Below, in pieces: positions 4,848-7,913 of a DNA stretch of 7,913 nt (the first letter of the stretch is position 1; each line of letters opens with the position of its first letter). The stretch covers positions 1 through 7,913 of the forward strand of contig NZ_CAKVKB010000142.1 of NCBI RefSeq assembly GCF_934754915.1. The letters are read 5' to 3'. The notes beneath the pieces were generated by a model, which was not told the DNA's origin, made no database searches, and saw only the letters and a program-made list of their open reading frames with translations. The position numbers and the translations under genes were made by a program. The DNA is from an uncultured Clostridium sp. (GTDB lineage: Bacteria; Bacillota; Clostridia; Clostridiales; Clostridiaceae).

Positions 4848-4898
4848 AACTCAACATATAGTGCCTATCTTTATTGAAAATATACTATATGTTGAGTT
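4848..4898. repeat. Perfect 15-bp inverted repeat with 21-nt spacer
   Basis: AACTCAACATATAGT (4848-4862) and ACTATATGTTGAGTT (4884-4898) are exact reverse complements. Neither strand has a T-run after the stem, so it is not a standard intrinsic terminator. It lies in the degV 3' region, about 100 bp beyond the stop codon, in a gap with no gene. It could be an mRNA 3' stabilising hairpin, a protein-binding site or a mobile-element remnant. Confidence 0.75.
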
Positions 4899-4999
4899 GA
4901 ACTTTGTATTTATGCTAATATGAAAAATCCTCAATTATCATATAATTTCATTATTGCAGCATGTATATATGTTACAATAATAAAACTACATTAATATGT

Positions 5000-5860
5000 T
5001 TATTCTATAACTTCTGCACATCCAACGCCTAAAGATTCAGGTCCTATATGGCAGCTTACACTTAATGATAATGGATATAATTCTATTTCATATCCTGGAA
5101 ATTCTTCTTCAAGTTCAGCCTTCCATAATTCTCCCAGTTCTCTATTGCTTGTATATGCTGCATATACTTTTACTTTTGAAAGATTTGAAAATCTATTTTT
5201 TATATCATCATGTATTGCTGTCTTCATGACTCTTCTAGCCTGTTTCATGCCTCTTACTTTCTTAAATGAATCAAGCTTTTTCCCTTGGATTTCTAAAACT
5301 GGCTTTATATTAAGCACTTTTGCTATAGATGCTACAGCAGGTGTTATCCTTCCGCCTCTTTTTAAATAATCCAAATCATCAGGAGTAACATATATACTTG
5401 ATTCGTATTGTCTATCTTCCAGTATCTTTTTTATTTCTGCACCACTTTTCCCGGCATTAGCTAAATTAACAGCATCTCTTACAGATTGAAGTTGTGTCAC
5501 AGAAATTCTCCTATTATTTACAACATGAACTTTTCCTTCATAATCTTCACTCAACATTTGTGCAGTTTCACAGCTTCCACTAAGTGAACTTGACATAGGA
5601 ATATATACAATTTCATCTTTTTCTTTTAAAAGTTCTTCCCATATCTTTATCACTTCCCCTGGTGCAGGCTGAGAAGTATGAACTTCTGCATGATCAGCTA
5701 AATGTTTATAAAATTCATCTGCATTTAATGTGATTCCTTCATAATAAAGTTCACCATTTATGTAAAAAGGCATTGGGACAATAGTCACGCCTAAGCTTTC
5801 AGCTTGTTCTTTTGTCATTCCGCTATTTGTATCTGTTAAAATTGCAATATTGTTATTCAT
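5000..5860 (-). CDS. DegV-family fatty-acid-binding protein (FakB-like)
   Basis: A soluble 286-residue protein, full length for the DegV family (PF02645). Characterised relatives (FakB) bind a fatty acid and present it to a FakA-type kinase for phosphorylation, feeding exogenous fatty acids into phospholipid synthesis. No fakA-like gene is in the window. Visible family motifs are TDTNSG (9-14), TSQPAPGE (62-69, the TSQP loop contacting the carboxylate), SSSLSGS (90-96), LKRGGRI (166-172) and HIGPESLGVG (271-280, usually HTGPG.LG). The His, Thr and Ser ligand positions are retained; the Ile and Glu substitutions in the last motif are mild departures. The ATG at 5860 follows GTGAGGAAA at good spacing. 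It appears monocistronic with an extended -10 promoter at 5925-5933. Confidence 0.93.
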   Translation of the reverse strand: MNNNIAILTDTNSGMTKEQAESLGVTIVPMPFYINGELYYEGITLNADEFYKHLADHAEVHTSQPAPGEVIKIWEELLKEKDEIVYIPMSSSLSGSCETAQMLSEDYEGKVHVVNNRRISVTQLQSVRDAVNLANAGKSGAEIKKILEDRQYESSIYVTPDDLDYLKRGGRITPAVASIAKVLNIKPVLEIQGKKLDSFKKVRGMKQARRVMKTAIHDDIKNRFSNLSKVKVYAAYTSNRELGELWKAELEEEFPGYEIELYPLSLSVSCHIGPESLGVGCAEVIE

Positions 5861-5882
5861 AAAATTTCCTCACTTAATAATT

Positions 5883-5915
5883 TATTCTGTGTGTATTGTT
5901 AATTACTATTCTGTG
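5883..5915 (-). repeat. Direct repeat in the degV leader
   Basis: The nonamer CACAGAATA occurs twice on the minus strand (complement of 5907-5915 and 5883-5891), starting 24 bp apart, between the predicted transcription start and the SD of degV. The location would suit a regulator-binding or RNA element. The evidence is the repeat alone. Confidence 0.35.
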
Positions 5916-5924
5916 CCATTACAT

Positions 5925-5933
5925 ATTGTAGCA
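5925..5933 (-). promoter_or_regulatory. degV promoter, extended -10
   Basis: The minus strand reads TGCTACAAT, an extended -10 (TG-n-TACAAT). No good -35 lies at 16-18 bp. Transcription would start near 5918, leaving a leader of about 58 nt. Confidence 0.45.
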
Positions 5934-6047
5934 CATATTTTAATTTTAATCTTCATTATTTTAACGTTGTTTTGGCAATTCCTGCTTTAAAGTATTTCAA
6001 AAATAAATTAATATTCTTTTGTTACAAATACATTTTCCCATTGAACT

Positions 6048-6076
6048 ATTATAATATAACCTGAAGATTATTTCTA
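6048..6076 (-). promoter_or_regulatory. Second minus-strand promoter upstream of degV
   Basis: TAGAAA (complement of 6071-6076), a 17-bp spacer and a perfect TATAAT (complement of 6048-6053) form a good promoter. The -35 and spacing are the same as at the two sRNA promoters. No terminator was found between it and degV, so it would give degV a leader of about 180 nt. The rest of the 5861-6192 gap shows no supported gene. Confidence 0.45.
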
Positions 6077-6192
6077 TATATGTTGCAATATTAAAATTTA
6101 TCTTATGAATGAAAAACATTAAATAAATCTTGCAAAAATTTCATCCTTAATTGTAAATTATATTATATATTGTTAATTCCAATATATCTTTT

Positions 6193-6261
6193 AGAAATGA
6201 AATAAAGTTTTCCTATAAGGCTATTATTGCCACTTGGAAAACTTTATTAAAAATAATTTCT
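6193..6261 (-). terminator. Hairpin terminator of the chemoreceptor gene
   Basis: A perfect 13-bp stem (AATAAAGTTTTCC, 6201-6213, with GGAAAACTTTATT, 6236-6248) has an inner GGC/GCC stem in the loop and an outer AGAAAT/ATTTCT extension (6193-6198 with 6256-6261). On the minus strand the exit is T-rich but interrupted (TTTCATTTCT). It begins about 25 bp after the stop codon. Confidence 0.7.
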
Positions 6262-6285
6262 AGCTTATTATTAACATAATTTTAT

Positions 6286-7755
6286 TTAATCATCTAACTT
6301 CAATTTTTCTGCTAAAAGATAAATTCCTTTCATCAGATTTTCAAAATCATTTACTATTTCAACTGATTTTTCGCTGTCTTTTAATACAGTCTGAGAAGAT
6401 GCTGCAACTTCTTCACTTGTAGCAGATAAAGTAGATATATGATCTAATATTGTTGCATTCGAATTATTGATTTCATGAACCATATTTTTAGTGTTTATAA
6501 TAGAATCGTTCAATCCACTTGTTACTGCATCAACATCTCCTAATTTAGATAAAACACTACTTACCATTTCATTTTGTTTTTCACTAGATGCTGCTGAATT
6601 ATTCACATTTGAATATACATTTTCTATATCTTCTATTAAATCATTTATTATTGTTGATATTTTATTTGTAGCTTTACCTGTCTCTTCAGATAATTTTCTG
6701 ATTTCTTCTGCAACCACTGAAAATCCTTTTCCTAATTCTCCAGCTCTTGAAGCTTCTATAGATGCATTTAAAGCAAGAAGATTTGTATTTTCAGAAATCT
6801 CTGTAATGTCTTTAGTTATATCTTTAACTTCTTCAATATTCTTTGATAAAACATTTATTGAATCGATAGAAGACATATTTGCGTTTTTAACTACTACAGT
6901 ATTTTCACTTAAATGTGAGAAAGTTTTTAGGCTTTCTTTAATCAAAGAATAAGTAGTGTCAGATGCATCAGCTATTTTTAAAGCTTCTTTTTCAGTATTT
7001 TCAATATTATTCTTTATATTAAAAGTCATCTGACTTTGTTTTTCAATTGTTTCTGCTGTATCTTCAGTACTCTGTGCAATATTGTTCATTGAATAATTGT
7101 TAGCTTCAATTATATTCTTCAAATCTTTTATCATCTTTTCAGATTTATCAAAATCCTTTACCAATTCTTCTGAAATTCCTATAAGTTTAGCTGCTGTTTC
7201 TGCATGCTTATTTGCATTATCAGTTATTTTCTGAATATTTTCATTGTTAAATTGAGCTAATAAACCTGTTATTTTAATACTTGCATAAGAAATCATTATA
7301 ATGATACTCATTTGAATGAAGCATTCACTAAGTAAAGCATCATCCTTAAAATTAGACTCTAACAGAAATTTGGCATTGTGAATCACACTTATTAAGATAA
7401 CTGACAATGATACAATCAAAGTAAGTTTTTTATCTGAGTATAACATTGATAAAGCTAATATTAAAAATAAATATATAACAGTAAAATAATTATGATTTAA
7501 TGTAAGAGTAACAAAAAGTGAAAAAATCGAAGAAGCAAATGCCCCTTTTACAAAAGCAATTGAATTTCCCCTTTTAAAATAGAAAAAAATAAGCAAAATC
7601 CAAGCTAATAAAAAAACTGTCAGTTGTATAACATAAGATAATCGGGCCCCTGCCTCTAATATTTGTCCTATCATCGTCATAAGAAGATATGTATGGAAAA
7701 TAAATAAAATAATAAATAATACCTTGTTTAATCTAGAAAATTGATTTTCTGTCAT
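6286..7755 (-). CDS. Methyl-accepting chemotaxis protein with membrane-embedded N-terminus
   Basis: A 489-residue transmembrane chemoreceptor that should signal through CheW/CheA to the flagellar motor. About six hydrophobic helices lie at residues 11-30, 41-60, 66-86, 90-105, 110-128 and 143-163, joined by short loops. No extracellular ligand-binding domain (dCache or four-helix type) is present and no clear HAMP domain follows. The cytoplasmic four-helix hairpin runs from about 170 to the end. Its highly conserved tip, EISENTNLLALNASIEASRAG with GELGKGFSVVAEEIRKL, spans 319-355, and Glu/Gln/Ser/Ala-rich flanks (about 225-260 and 440-470) offer methylation sites. The C-terminus lacks a CheR-binding pentapeptide. 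The ATG at 7755 follows GAGGGGG, with about 7 nt between the G-run and the start. It is transcribed alone from a strong promoter (7795-7823). The signal may be sensed within the membrane (membrane state, redox or a partner protein), which is inference. Confidence 0.93.
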   Translation of the reverse strand: MTENQFSRLNKVLFIILFIFHTYLLMTMIGQILEAGARLSYVIQLTVFLLAWILLIFFYFKRGNSIAFVKGAFASSIFSLFVTLTLNHNYFTVIYLFLILALSMLYSDKKLTLIVSLSVILISVIHNAKFLLESNFKDDALLSECFIQMSIIIMISYASIKITGLLAQFNNENIQKITDNANKHAETAAKLIGISEELVKDFDKSEKMIKDLKNIIEANNYSMNNIAQSTEDTAETIEKQSQMTFNIKNNIENTEKEALKIADASDTTYSLIKESLKTFSHLSENTVVVKNANMSSIDSINVLSKNIEEVKDITKDITEISENTNLLALNASIEASRAGELGKGFSVVAEEIRKLSEETGKATNKISTIINDLIEDIENVYSNVNNSAASSEKQNEMVSSVLSKLGDVDAVTSGLNDSIINTKNMVHEINNSNATILDHISTLSATSEEVAASSQTVLKDSEKSVEIVNDFENLMKGIYLLAEKLKLDD

Positions 7756-7794
7756 GAATTTTCCCCCTCTAATTTACACAAAATCTTACATTAA

Positions 7795-7823
7795 ATTATA
7801 TACTTTTTAACATAAGGTGTAAA
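7795..7823 (-). promoter_or_regulatory. Sigma-A-type promoter of the chemoreceptor gene
   Basis: The -35 is TTTACA (complement of 7818-7823), the spacer is 17 bp, and the -10 is a perfect TATAAT (complement of 7795-7800). This is the best canonical promoter in the window. It does not resemble the sigma-D flagellar/chemotaxis consensus, so the receptor may be expressed independently of the flagellar regulon. Confidence 0.75.
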
Positions 7824-7842
7824 TACTTGTATCTTTACCCTT
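7814..7842. promoter_or_regulatory. Inverted repeat overlapping the chemoreceptor -35
   Basis: AAGG-T-GTAAA (7814-7823) and TTTAC-CCTT (7834-7842) are inverted copies apart from one bulged T. They cover the -35 and the 19 bp upstream of it. The position fits an operator for a repressor or activator; no regulator can be named. Confidence 0.35.
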
Positions 7843-7913
7843 ATTTCTTTTATATTAATACTATTAATTGGAATCGCAAATTACTTTTTTATTCAATAAA
7901 TATTATTAATTGA

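Noticed and set aside
5145..5369. 74-codon plus frame
   Set aside because: Antisense to the well-conserved degV gene, with no independent SD or familiar sequence.
6100..6155. Partial resemblance on minus (TAAGGATGAA and following A/T) to the middle of sRNA2, suggesting a third sRNA copy
   Set aside because: No matching 3' block, no C-rich motif and no terminator follow; the similarity is short and AT-rich.
6491..6952. 153-codon plus frame
   Set aside because: Lies wholly antisense to the conserved signalling domain of the chemoreceptor and has a Ser/Phe-rich composition typical of an antisense shadow.
1..7913. CRISPR arrays, tRNA/rRNA genes, insertion sequences with transposase, prophage modules
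   Set aside because: No regularly spaced repeats, cloverleaf, rRNA core or transposase/integrase frame was seen; the Xre repressor alone is not enough to call a prophage.

Overview
The window looks like chromosomal DNA from a low-GC, motile, spore-forming Firmicute, most likely Clostridium sensu stricto (C. beijerinckii / C. butyricum type). The base composition is very AT-rich, the Shine-Dalgarno (SD) sites are strong and purine-rich, the promoters are TATAAT-like, and the protein families (DegV, PF07155 ECF S component, methyl-accepting chemotaxis protein, small Xre regulator) fit that group. The genus is inferred from style and not proven. No rRNA, tRNA, CRISPR array, transposase or integrase is visible.

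Layout, left to right. (1) 1-675: a YiaC-like GNAT acetyltransferase on +, possibly preceded by an 8-codon leader ORF, and closed by a clear intrinsic terminator. (2) 735-2815: a block read entirely on the minus strand. In transcription order it holds a candidate small RNA (sRNA2, about 2780 to 2537), an Xre/SinR-type repressor (2467-2099), an ECF-transporter S component (1834-1313), a 99-bp hairpin, and a second candidate small RNA (sRNA1, about 902 to 735). (3) 3137-4651: a 504-residue protein on + with seven recurring strand motifs, inferred to be a beta-propeller of unknown function. It converges on a DegV-family fatty-acid-binding protein (5000-5860, minus), with a long imperfect hairpin and a perfect 15-bp inverted repeat between them. 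(4) 6286-7755: a membrane chemoreceptor on minus with no recognisable extracellular sensor domain, its own strong promoter upstream and a hairpin terminator downstream.

The most interesting signal lies in the two large gaps flanking the Xre/ECF pair. Both gaps carry the same minus-strand design: an identical -35 (TAGAAA), a 17-bp spacer, an extended -10 (TGTTATTAT), a transcript starting near a CAAAAGATG motif, a conserved 33-nt 3' block, and an intrinsic terminator with a U-run. The promoter/5' block is 47/58 identical and the 3' block 25/33 identical by hand alignment, while the middles and terminator stems differ. This is the pattern of two diverged paralogous trans-acting sRNAs of about 168 and 245 nt. 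Both contain C-rich runs that are unusual in such AT-rich DNA and could pair with SD sequences. The 3' block of sRNA1 is complementary over 9 contiguous bases to the SD region of the neighbouring xre gene, and that of sRNA2 over 8 bases to the SD region of degV. I do not recognise these RNAs as a named family. Function and targets are inference.
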